Positions 9,315 through 17,558 of a stretch of 64,000 bases of DNA are shown here, in pieces. Position numbers and translations under genes: made by a program. Source of the DNA: Paenibacillus woosongensis (GTDB lineage Bacteria; Bacillota; Bacilli; Paenibacillales; Paenibacillaceae); the NCBI RefSeq assembly GCF_009725165.1, contig NZ_WNZW01000001.1:1240001-1304000 (forward strand). The letters run 5' to 3'. The notes beneath the pieces were generated by a model. It was given only the letters and a program-made list of their open reading frames with translations, did not search any database and was not told where the DNA came from. Every line of letters starts with the position of its first letter. The stretch's first letter is position 1.

Positions 9315-9790
9315 TGTACGTCCTCCTTCACAAGGTTTACCGCGCCGTTCTGGTTTTGCTGAACAGATCGGCCAAGCAAGTGATTCTTGCGGTAGCAGTA
9401 GATATAGAAGCTGTAATCGCCAAGATGGGGGAAGCAGCGAATATAATAGCGATAGTGAGTGGTTTGTAAACAGAAACCACAAACATCGGAATGCCATGCG
9501 CCGGGGATACGTGCTTCCGGGTGCCGCCTGCAATAGGCTCGCATCTCATTCAAATTGAGCAAAAGTCCTTGCCATTGCAAATGTTGCACAAGTGCCGCCA
9601 GTTCCTGGCGAAAGGCAAGCGTCCTCCGTTCCCCGGCATGATCCGACCATGACATCCAAAACTGATCGTCATCAGTGCCGAAATCTCCTCGCAAATGACC
9701 GATATAGCTGAGTTCCTTGCTTTGAGTCGCGATCGCTGAATAGAAGTAAGGTGTCTCTTCCGATGCTAACGGTTGAAGTTCGCCAAACAT
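9311..9790 (-). CDS. Conserved element protein, paralogue B of a tandem pair
   Basis: 159 residues starting at the ATG at 9790, which has a GGAGG box 8 bases upstream. A longer frame exists but would overlap the upstream paralogue. It shares with its neighbour the blocks IGHLRGDFG near the N terminus, then HPEARI-GAW, DV-GF, and RYY-RCFP--GDY-FY-YCY near the C terminus, so the two are diverged duplicates. Soluble, rich in Tyr and Trp, with no signal peptide. I do not recognise the family or a function. The end overlaps the winged-helix gene by four bases. Confidence 0.75.
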   Translation of the reverse strand: MFGELQPLASEETPYFYSAIATQSKELSYIGHLRGDFGTDDDQFWMSWSDHAGERRTLAFRQELAALVQHLQWQGLLLNLNEMRAYCRRHPEARIPGAWHSDVCGFCLQTTHYRYYIRCFPHLGDYSFYIYCYRKNHLLGRSVQQNQNGAVNLVKEDVQ

Positions 9791-9810
9791 CGCCCGAACC
9801 TCCGTTTCCA

Positions 9811-10284
9811 CTAACGTTGCTGTTCCGTTTTTTTCTTCTGCACGGCTGACGCTTGCCGCTGCTGCTCCGTCACGCGCTCCGGCCGGGCGTAGCAGTATAA
9901 GTAAAAGTTGTAATCCCCGGCAAAAGGAAAGCATCGCAAATAGTAGCGGTGATCCTGCGTCTCCATGCGGAAGCCGTACACATCTGTGCTCCAAGCGCCG
10001 CCGATCCGTGCTTCCGGATGCTGGCTGCAGAACCGAAGCATATGCCGACGGCTTTTCAGCACGCCCTGATCGCCGATCACTTGAAACGCCTTGCCCAATT
10101 CTTCTTGAAATGTAGGCGTTTCAAAAGGTGAGTTCCGGGGAAACCAGGTCACCCAGAACTCTTCGCCCGACCGTCCAAAATCGCCGCGCAGATGACCGAT
10201 GCATCCGCGCGCAATGCCCTCCTCAGCAGACGAGGAATAAAAATAAGCCGCCTCCTCCGGTGCGGCACTTTGTAACCTTTCCAT
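9811..10284 (-). CDS. Conserved element protein, paralogue A of a tandem pair
   Basis: 157 residues beginning MERLQSAAPEEAAYFYSSSA. It shares the IGHLRGDFG block, the HPEARIGGAW block and the RYYLRCFPFAGDYNFYLYCY-type C-terminal motif with the next gene downstream. The tail after the motif (residues about 135-157) is Gln/Lys rich. No membrane segment or signal peptide is visible. The function is unknown. The tight spacing to both neighbours suggests that it is in the same operon as the pilus and secreted-protein genes. Confidence 0.75.
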   Translation of the reverse strand: MERLQSAAPEEAAYFYSSSAEEGIARGCIGHLRGDFGRSGEEFWVTWFPRNSPFETPTFQEELGKAFQVIGDQGVLKSRRHMLRFCSQHPEARIGGAWSTDVYGFRMETQDHRYYLRCFPFAGDYNFYLYCYARPERVTEQQRQASAVQKKKTEQQR

Positions 10285-10310
10285 TTGATCTATCCTCCCG
10301 GCTGGTGAAT

Positions 10311-13300
10311 TTAATGGGTACCCCCTGTTCCAAAGTCATCATAAGAAGACAGGTCGGCATGATAGAACACCATATCGCCGTCCTGCAAACTAAACGTTGC
10401 TCCATACGGGTCGACAAAGCGATGCTGAAACCCTTCTCGTCGCCATTGATTGCTGAGCGGCGCGTGGATATACTGCAAATGCGGTTGATTCACATTCTGA
10501 TTGCGAATCGTTTCGATATTGAAATTGACAATGATGTACCCGTCCCGCAAAAAGATAGGCGACTTATCGTCCAGCCGATTGGTGCGTCCGTACTCGGCCA
10601 AGTTGAATCCTTTGGGGACGACATACGGCGCGGCAGGTAGACTGTATTCGCCAACCCATCGCTGCACCGAAGCATGGGCACGCGAAACGTCAATGCCGGA
10701 AGGAACTTCCATACTGCCGATAAATGTCCGAAGCCGTGGCGGGAGCAACATGACATCATATCCGCCCACGTAAACGGGCTGCTGTGCATCTTTCAAAAAC
10801 TGCTGAATAAACGTTTGCTGGTTGCCAGACGCACCGTTCAGCGACCAAAGGGAAGATGCCGTGTTCGTCAGTTCCTGCTGGGACATATTGCGCAAGCGGG
10901 TGTCCAGCGTCACATGACGCCGCTCCACATCTGCACTGGAGCCGATGCGAATAAAACGTTTATTCCCCGAATGATAGTACAAGTCCACCTCTTGCCGGTT
11001 CTTGCCCTTGCTGTCGACAAAGTAAAAGGTTGGCGTAATCTTGATCCCGTCGTCCGAACCGAACATATTGCCCATACTCTTCAATTCAAATTTAATATGG
11101 TAGCCGGTTTTGACAGCCACGTTTTTCTTGCCGGCATCCGGATGGCTCCCCGGTCGTATCGGCAACACGTAAGGAGGCTGATTCCCCCGTGCTGCGCCGT
11201 CGATGCCCTTCGTACCCACCCAATAAGCGTTGCCAGTCGGCGTTGCACTTCCTCGTTCTCTGCGAAATACGGTCTCCCAATTAAAGTCGGCAATGTCTGT
11301 GATGCGGAAATCATAGACACGGCCGATCACTTCAACCGGCACAACCTGTGTGGCCACATGGTGCGTCAAGTCTAAATTGGCGTTCATTTGTGACGTAAAG
11401 GAGGGAGGACTGTTTTCAGCAATGGTTCGGAATAGTACATCATAATTGCCCTCGTCCACCCAAACAGGTAAATAAAACGTTGTCTGAATCTGGCCGACCG
11501 GGATCGACGTCCATGTTTCTTTCGGGATCAGCGTTTTCCGATCCGCTTTGTACACGTCAAACGGAAACCATACTTGCTTGTCGCGCATATACTTGCCATA
11601 GTCGCGATTGCCGTAACCCTTTATATCCCGATGCGCTCCATTGGTTGGGATGATGACCGTAAATGGACGATCCAGAATAAGCGCGGCTCTCCCTGCGGTC
11701 GGCAGCGTTTTTTGATTATGCGCCTGATCGTCAGATACGGAAGCCTGGTTGACGACCGGCGTATGCACCGTCACCGGATTAATGCCATCAATGGGATAGC
11801 TTTGGTTCTGGCCGCCTCCAATTCCTTCGATGAGCGCATAGAAGATCGTGCCGGAGCTTGGCTGTTCGGCCTTGTTGGGTTTGCTGGCATCGATCAACAA
11901 ACCGTTGCTATACAGAACATTTTGTCCGATCTCGGGCGGAGTCGGTATCTCCCTCGGGGGCGGGGCGGTTTCTTCCGTGATCCGGTTGTCCATAATCGTT
12001 TGCCCGTTAAAGATCAGTGAGTCATTTTTCACTTTGATTTTTCCGACAGCCTGTTCCGCTGCGTTGGTCCAATCCTCATTCGGCACAGATGGACGGCTGG
12101 AACCTCCTTGAATCGTTTGCCCAGGCAGCGTCACATTTTGATAGACCGGATCGATAATATGAGCCTGATGGGTGGCGTCGTGAGAAACCGAGACCCTTGG
12201 CTGCGCGTAGCCGTTCGGCTTCAAGGTAACTTGTCCGCTGGGTAACGCGTAGTTGGAAACCTCTGCTTTTTGCAAGCCATATACCTCCAGACGATCAATG
12301 AGCCAGTAGCTGTACTTGCGCTCCACGGTATAGCTTTTCGTTACGGTTTGTGTATCCGAGCGTGAAACAGGCACTCTGGTTGGATTGCCTTCGCTGTCCG
12401 GGGGACCGGAAACGTATTCCGTCCAGCGCAGCGTGTATGTTCGACTAACGGTAATCGGGTACGTCTTCGTCCCTTTGATTTCCGTAAATTTGTTTCGGTA
12501 CAGATACGCTTTGGCATTCGCTTGAACATAAAGACTCTCCGATGTCGGGATGCCTTGAAGCACGTCGAAGCGTTCCGCACCGCGAGTATCCGCTTGGATC
12601 ACAGCCGAAGCATCGGGATTCATCACTTCGTTTTCCTTGACAGCTCCAGGCTCTGTTTCGTCATCCGTACCGCCATTTCCCCCTTTGTATATGCCGATAA
12701 AATTGGAGCCTCCGGAACCGACAAAGATGGACCGATCCAGCAACTTGCTATCTCCTTTTTCCTGAATAAACAATTTCTCGTCGGGCTTGTTGTTGTTCGT
12801 GATATAAGACCGGATGATTTCATACGTCTGCCCGTCTTTGGTCAGTGCGGCTTCAAACGTGTGATTCACTTCATCTCCGGTCGCATATTCGCCTTTATCC
12901 ACCTCTTTCAGGACTTGGCCGCCTTCTGTCATATAAATCGCCTTCACCGTATTTTCCTCATGGTATTCGGCGATTAGATTCGTTCCGCCCAGCGCGACCG
13001 TAAAGCTGCGAATGCGCACTTTTTCGTTCGTTTCCGGGTTTTCCTGCACCCACGTTTTTCGCGACGGGTCTTGCTTCGGTGATATATAGGAGCGAGCGAT
13101 GGTATACGTTTTTCCATTGTCTTCGATCACCGCCGGAAATTCATGATTGATCGTTTCCCCGATCTCGAACTTTCCTTTTTCAAATGTCACATCCGGTCGG
13201 TCAATCACCCGTCCGTCTACTGTTTTAGCGATAACGTCCACCGGGAATTCCGCACTACGATATGGAATATGCAAGCCAAAGTAATCATCCAGATCGTCCG

Positions 13301-13823
13301 GAAATCTCCAGCCTTCCGCTTGTTTGATCCCGGACAACGTATAAAACGGACCTTTCCGCACCGAGCCGTCCGCATTGACCGATACCATCACAGCATAAAA
13401 GTAAAGATCGTCATTGTTCTGAATGCCTTCCATTCCTGCTTGCCAGAGGCGCTGCGTCACGATTTCTTCGGGGATTTCGTAGTATGATGTCAACGGTTGC
13501 CCCGGTACAGGAGGATCGGGATGCTGCCCGATTTGTCGTACTTCCTGATTCATAAACAAGGCATGCGGCCTGCTGCGCGGGTCAGCGCATTGTTTGGGCG
13601 ATGTTGTGCTGCAAACTTGCTCCCGGGTCACCACCCAGCCCACCGTCCGATACCGAATCGAAGTGCTCGCCGCCGTGCTGGTGATTTCGAATTGAATCTT
13701 GCCGTCACGGATAATCACTTGCGGGGGAGCTGCCGCCGCTTGTTGAACGACGAAAAACGGCATAAAAAAAGTGCATGCCAGCAGCATGCACAGTACACGT
13801 TGATAAAGTTTTCTGTTGCTCAC
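10311..13823 (-). CDS. Large secreted protein with internal repeats (DUF5704-like)
   Basis: 1170 residues with a classical signal peptide (residues 1-32, basic start, hydrophobic core, AAAAP cleavage region). About residues 220-305 and 310-395 are homologous repeats built around INHEFPAVIEDNGKTYTI-like and VNHTFEAALTKDGQTYEI-like blocks, each followed by RSYI, resembling MucBP or mucin-binding-like modules. A long beta-rich region follows, with a GGNGGTDDETEPG linker. There is no LPXTG or C-terminal membrane anchor. I recall similar Paenibacillus proteins being labelled DUF5704, but cannot confirm that. Placed directly downstream of the pilus genes, it may be a surface adhesin or a secreted substrate. 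This is inference. Confidence 0.7.
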   Translation of the reverse strand: MSNRKLYQRVLCMLLACTFFMPFFVVQQAAAAPPQVIIRDGKIQFEITSTAASTSIRYRTVGWVVTREQVCSTTSPKQCADPRSRPHALFMNQEVRQIGQHPDPPVPGQPLTSYYEIPEEIVTQRLWQAGMEGIQNNDDLYFYAVMVSVNADGSVRKGPFYTLSGIKQAEGWRFPDDLDDYFGLHIPYRSAEFPVDVIAKTVDGRVIDRPDVTFEKGKFEIGETINHEFPAVIEDNGKTYTIARSYISPKQDPSRKTWVQENPETNEKVRIRSFTVALGGTNLIAEYHEENTVKAIYMTEGGQVLKEVDKGEYATGDEVNHTFEAALTKDGQTYEIIRSYITNNNKPDEKLFIQEKGDSKLLDRSIFVGSGGSNFIGIYKGGNGGTDDETEPGAVKENEVMNPDASAVIQADTRGAERFDVLQGIPTSESLYVQANAKAYLYRNKFTEIKGTKTYPITVSRTYTLRWTEYVSGPPDSEGNPTRVPVSRSDTQTVTKSYTVERKYSYWLIDRLEVYGLQKAEVSNYALPSGQVTLKPNGYAQPRVSVSHDATHQAHIIDPVYQNVTLPGQTIQGGSSRPSVPNEDWTNAAEQAVGKIKVKNDSLIFNGQTIMDNRITEETAPPPREIPTPPEIGQNVLYSNGLLIDASKPNKAEQPSSGTIFYALIEGIGGGQNQSYPIDGINPVTVHTPVVNQASVSDDQAHNQKTLPTAGRAALILDRPFTVIIPTNGAHRDIKGYGNRDYGKYMRDKQVWFPFDVYKADRKTLIPKETWTSIPVGQIQTTFYLPVWVDEGNYDVLFRTIAENSPPSFTSQMNANLDLTHHVATQVVPVEVIGRVYDFRITDIADFNWETVFRRERGSATPTGNAYWVGTKGIDGAARGNQPPYVLPIRPGSHPDAGKKNVAVKTGYHIKFELKSMGNMFGSDDGIKITPTFYFVDSKGKNRQEVDLYYHSGNKRFIRIGSSADVERRHVTLDTRLRNMSQQELTNTASSLWSLNGASGNQQTFIQQFLKDAQQPVYVGGYDVMLLPPRLRTFIGSMEVPSGIDVSRAHASVQRWVGEYSLPAAPYVVPKGFNLAEYGRTNRLDDKSPIFLRDGYIIVNFNIETIRNQNVNQPHLQYIHAPLSNQWRREGFQHRFVDPYGATFSLQDGDMVFYHADLSSYDDFGTGGTH

Positions 13824-13826
13824 CGA

Positions 13827-14933
13827 TCATTCCACCTTTGAAATCGTGTGGTTGAAAAACAAGCTGGCCGTGGGCGAGACCTTTAACGTGCTTCCCCAAT
13901 GGCCGCCGACGTTGGTGACCATTTTGATGTCGGCGTACCCTTCATACCACACATTCTTTTCAAAATCTGCTTCCTGCGGAAACCAGTTATCATAAATCAA
14001 CCGTTCATGATGTTTAAACGAGAGGAATTGAACCCGAAACTTGACGCGAATATAATCCGCTCCAAACCCGTCATAAAAAATCATGGACGGCTCCGGTTCC
14101 AGGTAGCCCATAATATGAATTTGATTTTCTTTCACCCAATCCACATATTCACGAATGTATCTCAATTCCGCATTGGAGTTTTGCATCTTCGTTGCAAACA
14201 TGGCCTGCGCCCACGTATCATCAATCGTGCGGTAATCTACATTTAACAACAAAGCGCCAAACGTTTTTAAGTGTCCCATCCAGATGTCCACGTTCTGCTT
14301 GTTGTATTCGGGGATGGTCGCGTACAGTTCGGAAGACACTTTGCTTTCTGAAGGACGGGAGGGGGGGTACGCCATCTCGTACATCTCATTGGGAACATCG
14401 GCCAAAATGTAGGGATAGTCCGCCGCATTTTTCGGAAGATCCGTCTTGCGGAGCAAGCGGCCCCATTCATCCGTGTCGCTCTCAGAGATGTCCTTCGTGT
14501 GAATTGTCACCGTTGACGTACTGCCGTCCCATTCCACCTCTGCGCCCAGCACCTCGCTGACAAAACGCAGCGGCACAAACGTCCGGCCGTCCTTGGTTAC
14601 CACTTGCGTATCTAAAGCGACCTCTTGTCCATTGACAAGCGCAATATTTGAACCGATTTGCAGTCGAATCTGCTGGCCGTCCCGTTCAATCGGCACCGAT
14701 TGGCTCGGAGCTTCCCAGCCAACCTTGGCACCAAGCGATTCCGCAACAAAGCGAACTGGCACTAATGTTCGCTGGTTCTCGTCAACATAAGCTTGGGCAT
14801 CGGGAAACCATATTTTTTTACCGTCCAACACCACGCTTACAAACGTAGGAGGAAGACTGGCAGCACTTGCCGCAACTCCGAACAAGCTGCTAACCAGGAC
14901 GGTAATCGTCATGGCCATAAACCATTTCTTCAC
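13827..14933 (-). CDS. Secreted protein with copper-amine-oxidase-like N-terminal domain
   Basis: 368 residues with a signal peptide (1-25, ending ASAAS). Residues about 28-148 hold two copies of the CuAO N-like fold: RTLVPVRFVAESLGAKVGW and RTFVPLRFVSEVLGAEVEW. This domain (PF07833 type) is very common in exported Paenibacillus proteins and probably binds cell wall or another surface ligand. The remainder (150-368) matches nothing that I know and is rich in aromatic residues. It is three bases upstream of the giant secreted protein gene, so the two are co-transcribed and probably act together outside the cell. Confidence 0.8.
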   Translation of the reverse strand: MKKWFMAMTITVLVSSLFGVAASAASLPPTFVSVVLDGKKIWFPDAQAYVDENQRTLVPVRFVAESLGAKVGWEAPSQSVPIERDGQQIRLQIGSNIALVNGQEVALDTQVVTKDGRTFVPLRFVSEVLGAEVEWDGSTSTVTIHTKDISESDTDEWGRLLRKTDLPKNAADYPYILADVPNEMYEMAYPPSRPSESKVSSELYATIPEYNKQNVDIWMGHLKTFGALLLNVDYRTIDDTWAQAMFATKMQNSNAELRYIREYVDWVKENQIHIMGYLEPEPSMIFYDGFGADYIRVKFRVQFLSFKHHERLIYDNWFPQEADFEKNVWYEGYADIKMVTNVGGHWGSTLKVSPTASLFFNHTISKVE

Positions 14934-15021
14934 TCATTTCACCTCTTATTCAAGTAATCCTGACTGAACTGGTTGCACCTGTTACTACTAGCATAATGTG
15001 CATGAATCAGTCTGTCCACTT

Positions 15022-16017
15022 TTAGAAAGAGGAACAGGAAAGGGGCATATAGCCCTGTTTCGCAGCCGCTTTTTCACTTGTGAACGTTTCTTCTATCGGA
15101 TAGGAGAACGGGCAGGTTCTGCGATAATATACTTTCATATTGTCTTTCATCGCTCCCACAATCTCCGTTGGCTTCATCACGCGGCTGCCGCCCAATGCGT
15201 AGCTGTTATATACCTTGTGTCCGATCGGAATGCCCTGCATAAAAGCTACAACGCCTACATCGGCAATCGTGTTGTGCCATTCCTCCATCGGGATGGACGG
15301 AAATGTAAACGTATAGGAAAGACCATTTCGTAGGGCGACCTCGTTATGCTTGTTGATCCGATAGGATAGCTCATCTTGTATTGCGCCCACGATGGTGCTA
15401 CGACGCACTTCATTAAATAACGTAGCATCTCTTAACAACGGAATGTTGGCCTCCGCTTGAATGTCCCTGCGAAAACCCTCATGCCAACTACGAGTCGCCG
15501 CGACATACACCAGCACTTGTTCGTCCAACGTAAAGGAGTAGCTGTTGCCGCTTGAATCGGTATACGCATACGGCTGTTTGGTTCCCCAAGCCGATGCCAT
15601 GACGGTATGACCGTTACGATCTGTCCATTCATCCTCAGCATAGACATAAAACCCGTCGTATCCAATGACGATAATTACCGGAATGTAACGCTGCAACACC
15701 CCTTGCGAAACCGGATCGCTGGATATGCCAAAATTGGTGTACAGCGTCCGGTAAAACGCCGTGAGAGCTTCCTCCTTGTTGACCGTTACTTGCTTGACCG
15801 ACTCGTAGCGTGACTCATGCTGCTGATCAGCATTAATGATGAGTGCTTGTGCTGCCGCATCCACCGCTGCATCCATGGCAGCGTCATAACGCAGTTCGAG
15901 CAGCATCGTTTGACGCATCAGTTCCACGTCAATCTGATTGATCGTGGCAAACGGGAAAAAGATCAGCACGCCGACGACAGCCCATTCAATCCACTTCATT
16001 GCGTACCACCCCGCCAT
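15022..16017 (-). CDS. Pseudopilin-like/TadE-like membrane protein
   Basis: 331 residues with one N-terminal hydrophobic segment (about 10-26, WAVVGVLIFFPFATINQIDV) followed by a long extracytoplasmic part. The segment with an acidic residue soon after it is typical of TadE/F-like pseudopilins. An Ala-rich helix (about 42-62) follows, as in pilin stems. The start overlaps the 3' end of the upstream pseudopilin gene by 32 bases. A second ATG five codons inside is possible. The end, SCSSF, contains a cysteine that could form a disulfide with CPF near residue 304. Assigned by position and topology only. Confidence 0.6.
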   Translation of the reverse strand: MAGWYAMKWIEWAVVGVLIFFPFATINQIDVELMRQTMLLELRYDAAMDAAVDAAAQALIINADQQHESRYESVKQVTVNKEEALTAFYRTLYTNFGISSDPVSQGVLQRYIPVIIVIGYDGFYVYAEDEWTDRNGHTVMASAWGTKQPYAYTDSSGNSYSFTLDEQVLVYVAATRSWHEGFRRDIQAEANIPLLRDATLFNEVRRSTIVGAIQDELSYRINKHNEVALRNGLSYTFTFPSIPMEEWHNTIADVGVVAFMQGIPIGHKVYNSYALGGSRVMKPTEIVGAMKDNMKVYYRRTCPFSYPIEETFTSEKAAAKQGYMPLSCSSF

Positions 16018-16534
16018 AAGGAATGAATATTTTATCGTTCGGGCTGACGGTGCTGTTCAGAAAATCAAACAAGATCGTGCCGGGCGTACGGCTCACATTT
16101 TTGACCGTGACCGTGAACGTATCGCCCACCCGCAGTTTGTACCTTCTTGACGGGTCATCTCTGGGGGCAGAGCTATCGGGAAACAGCACCGGCAAGATTT
16201 GAGCGTTGTAAAACGCATCATAATGCACTTCATACGTGCCCTGGAACGTTTCCGGCCTGGCCGGATCGTCATATACCGGCACATATTTCTTGCTCTCATG
16301 TTCCATCTGCACATCGAAATTAAGGCCCGTCGCCTCAATAGCTTGTCTGAAATCGGTATACATGGTCGGTGAAATATATCCTTTGTCACGTACCGCATCC
16401 ACAAACGCCGTTGTCGCCCGCAGGACGACCAACTCAGAAATATCATCCTGCTGCTGGAACGCTGTGTAAATCGGGTAGATGTAAAGCAGCAGTACGGCAA
16501 GCAGTATCGCAAACACTTTGATATAACTGTTCAT
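15986..16534 (-). CDS. Pseudopilin-like protein of the Tad-like apparatus
   Basis: 182 residues with an N-terminal membrane helix (about 6-24) followed by an extracytoplasmic domain with little sequence signature. Layout and neighbours suggest a minor pilin. The 3' end overlaps the next gene, indicating translational coupling. An ATG start follows a GGAGAA box. I cannot assign it to a named family. Confidence 0.6.
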   Translation of the reverse strand: MNSYIKVFAILLAVLLLYIYPIYTAFQQQDDISELVVLRATTAFVDAVRDKGYISPTMYTDFRQAIEATGLNFDVQMEHESKKYVPVYDDPARPETFQGTYEVHYDAFYNAQILPVLFPDSSAPRDDPSRRYKLRVGDTFTVTVKNVSRTPGTILFDFLNSTVSPNDKIFIPYGGVVRNEVD

Positions 16535-16544
16535 GGCATTCTCC

Positions 16545-16934
16545 TTAACGTGTGACGACTATCAGGCACATCAGACGCCCGTCCGTGTCACGTTCGTGCG
16601 AGACGCTGTAGCGGCCATGGAGTTGGATTCTATCAGAAAACCATTGCTCCCGATTCACCGGTGATGCGTATCGGACGCCATCCACCACGATTTCCGCATC
16701 TCCTTCTTCCAACCGCGCGATGGCCTGAAACACTTCGGTTCCCGACATCCTGCCATCACCGGACAAGGGAGACAACGTTTGCCGGATGGTCCGGTCCTGC
16801 GTCATACCTGAGAAATAGGCCGAATCGGCAAGCGTCGCGCCGTTTTGAAACAGCCATAGCCCGCTAACTACGGCGACTAAAAACAGGAGACAGGATGCAC
16901 TCATCTCCAACATCGTTCGCGTTGCGTAATCCAA
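16545..16934 (-). CDS. Small pseudopilin-like protein
   Basis: 129 residues with a single N-terminal hydrophobic helix (about 9-29, ASCLLFLVAVVSGLWLF) and a short extracytoplasmic domain. It is the first gene after a hairpin that follows the main pilin-like gene, with 10 bases between it and the next pseudopilin. A minor pilin role is inferred from topology and position. Confidence 0.6.
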   Translation of the reverse strand: MDYATRTMLEMSASCLLFLVAVVSGLWLFQNGATLADSAYFSGMTQDRTIRQTLSPLSGDGRMSGTEVFQAIARLEEGDAEIVVDGVRYASPVNREQWFSDRIQLHGRYSVSHERDTDGRLMCLIVVTR

Positions 16935-16952
16935 TGGCTTCCTCCTTTCAGC

Positions 16953-16982
16953 AAAAGGGGGCGTCAGCTAGACAGACGCCCC
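16953..16982 (-). terminator. Hairpin (probable leaky terminator) after the pilin-like gene
   Basis: On the minus strand GGGGCGTC and GACGCCCC form an 8-bp GC-rich stem followed by CTTTT. It lies between the pilin-like gene and three downstream genes of the same apparatus. Because no promoter is obvious after it, it probably acts as a partial terminator that makes the pilin transcript more abundant. Confidence 0.7.
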
Positions 16983-17006
16983 TTGGCTTCATTTCATTTT
17001 CGCACC

Positions 17007-17486
17007 TTATTGTTGCCGGAACACGATCCCGCGAATGACGTTGCTGCGATCTAGCACCAATTGCGCCTGAAACTTTCCGCTCGGATTAACATAGTTCACA
17101 TTGGCTTCATCGACGGTATGCTCCAAACGTCCAGGCGCATCGCCAACGACCGATCCATACGTGATGCTGTCCATCGGAACGCCAATGTTGATGACTTTGC
17201 CATACCACTGTCCGGTCGGGTTTTTCCCGGTGATTATTTGGATGCCAAATTGTTCCTGATCCGAAAACTTGCGCAGAGCATTGACGACTTGACTACCCGA
17301 AAGTGTCGTGTTGTCGTACACCGTAAATGCCGTCTGCGATAATTCCGTTTGGATATTGCTAAAATTGCTTTGAGCTGCTTTTGTAGAATCTTGCGCGGAA
17401 ATAAACAACACGACAGCGAGGGTAATGAGCGCAATTGCGAGGAAAATGCCCGCCGCCATTACCAGCGCCTTTTGTGCATTGGACAT
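17007..17486 (-). CDS. Pilin-like protein, probable major subunit of the Tad-like pilus
   Basis: 159 residues with a hydrophobic N-terminal helix (about 8-30, ALVMAAGIFLAIALITLAVV) and a polar extracytoplasmic domain. The gene stands alone between the TadB/C-like gene and a GC-rich hairpin, and has a strong AAAGGAGAG box. That arrangement resembles a highly expressed major subunit. The short positive N terminus (MSNAQK) lacks the classical G-E prepilin cleavage site of Flp pilins, so processing, if any, is unclear. No prepilin peptidase gene is visible nearby. Confidence 0.6.
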   Translation of the reverse strand: MSNAQKALVMAAGIFLAIALITLAVVLFISAQDSTKAAQSNFSNIQTELSQTAFTVYDNTTLSGSQVVNALRKFSDQEQFGIQIITGKNPTGQWYGKVINIGVPMDSITYGSVVGDAPGRLEHTVDEANVNYVNPSGKFQAQLVLDRSNVIRGIVFRQQ

Positions 17487-17558
17487 AGTCGATCTCTCCT
17501 TTAAATGTAGAAATAAAAAACGGTCCTTTCCAACATGGAAAGCACCACTAAAGATGAA

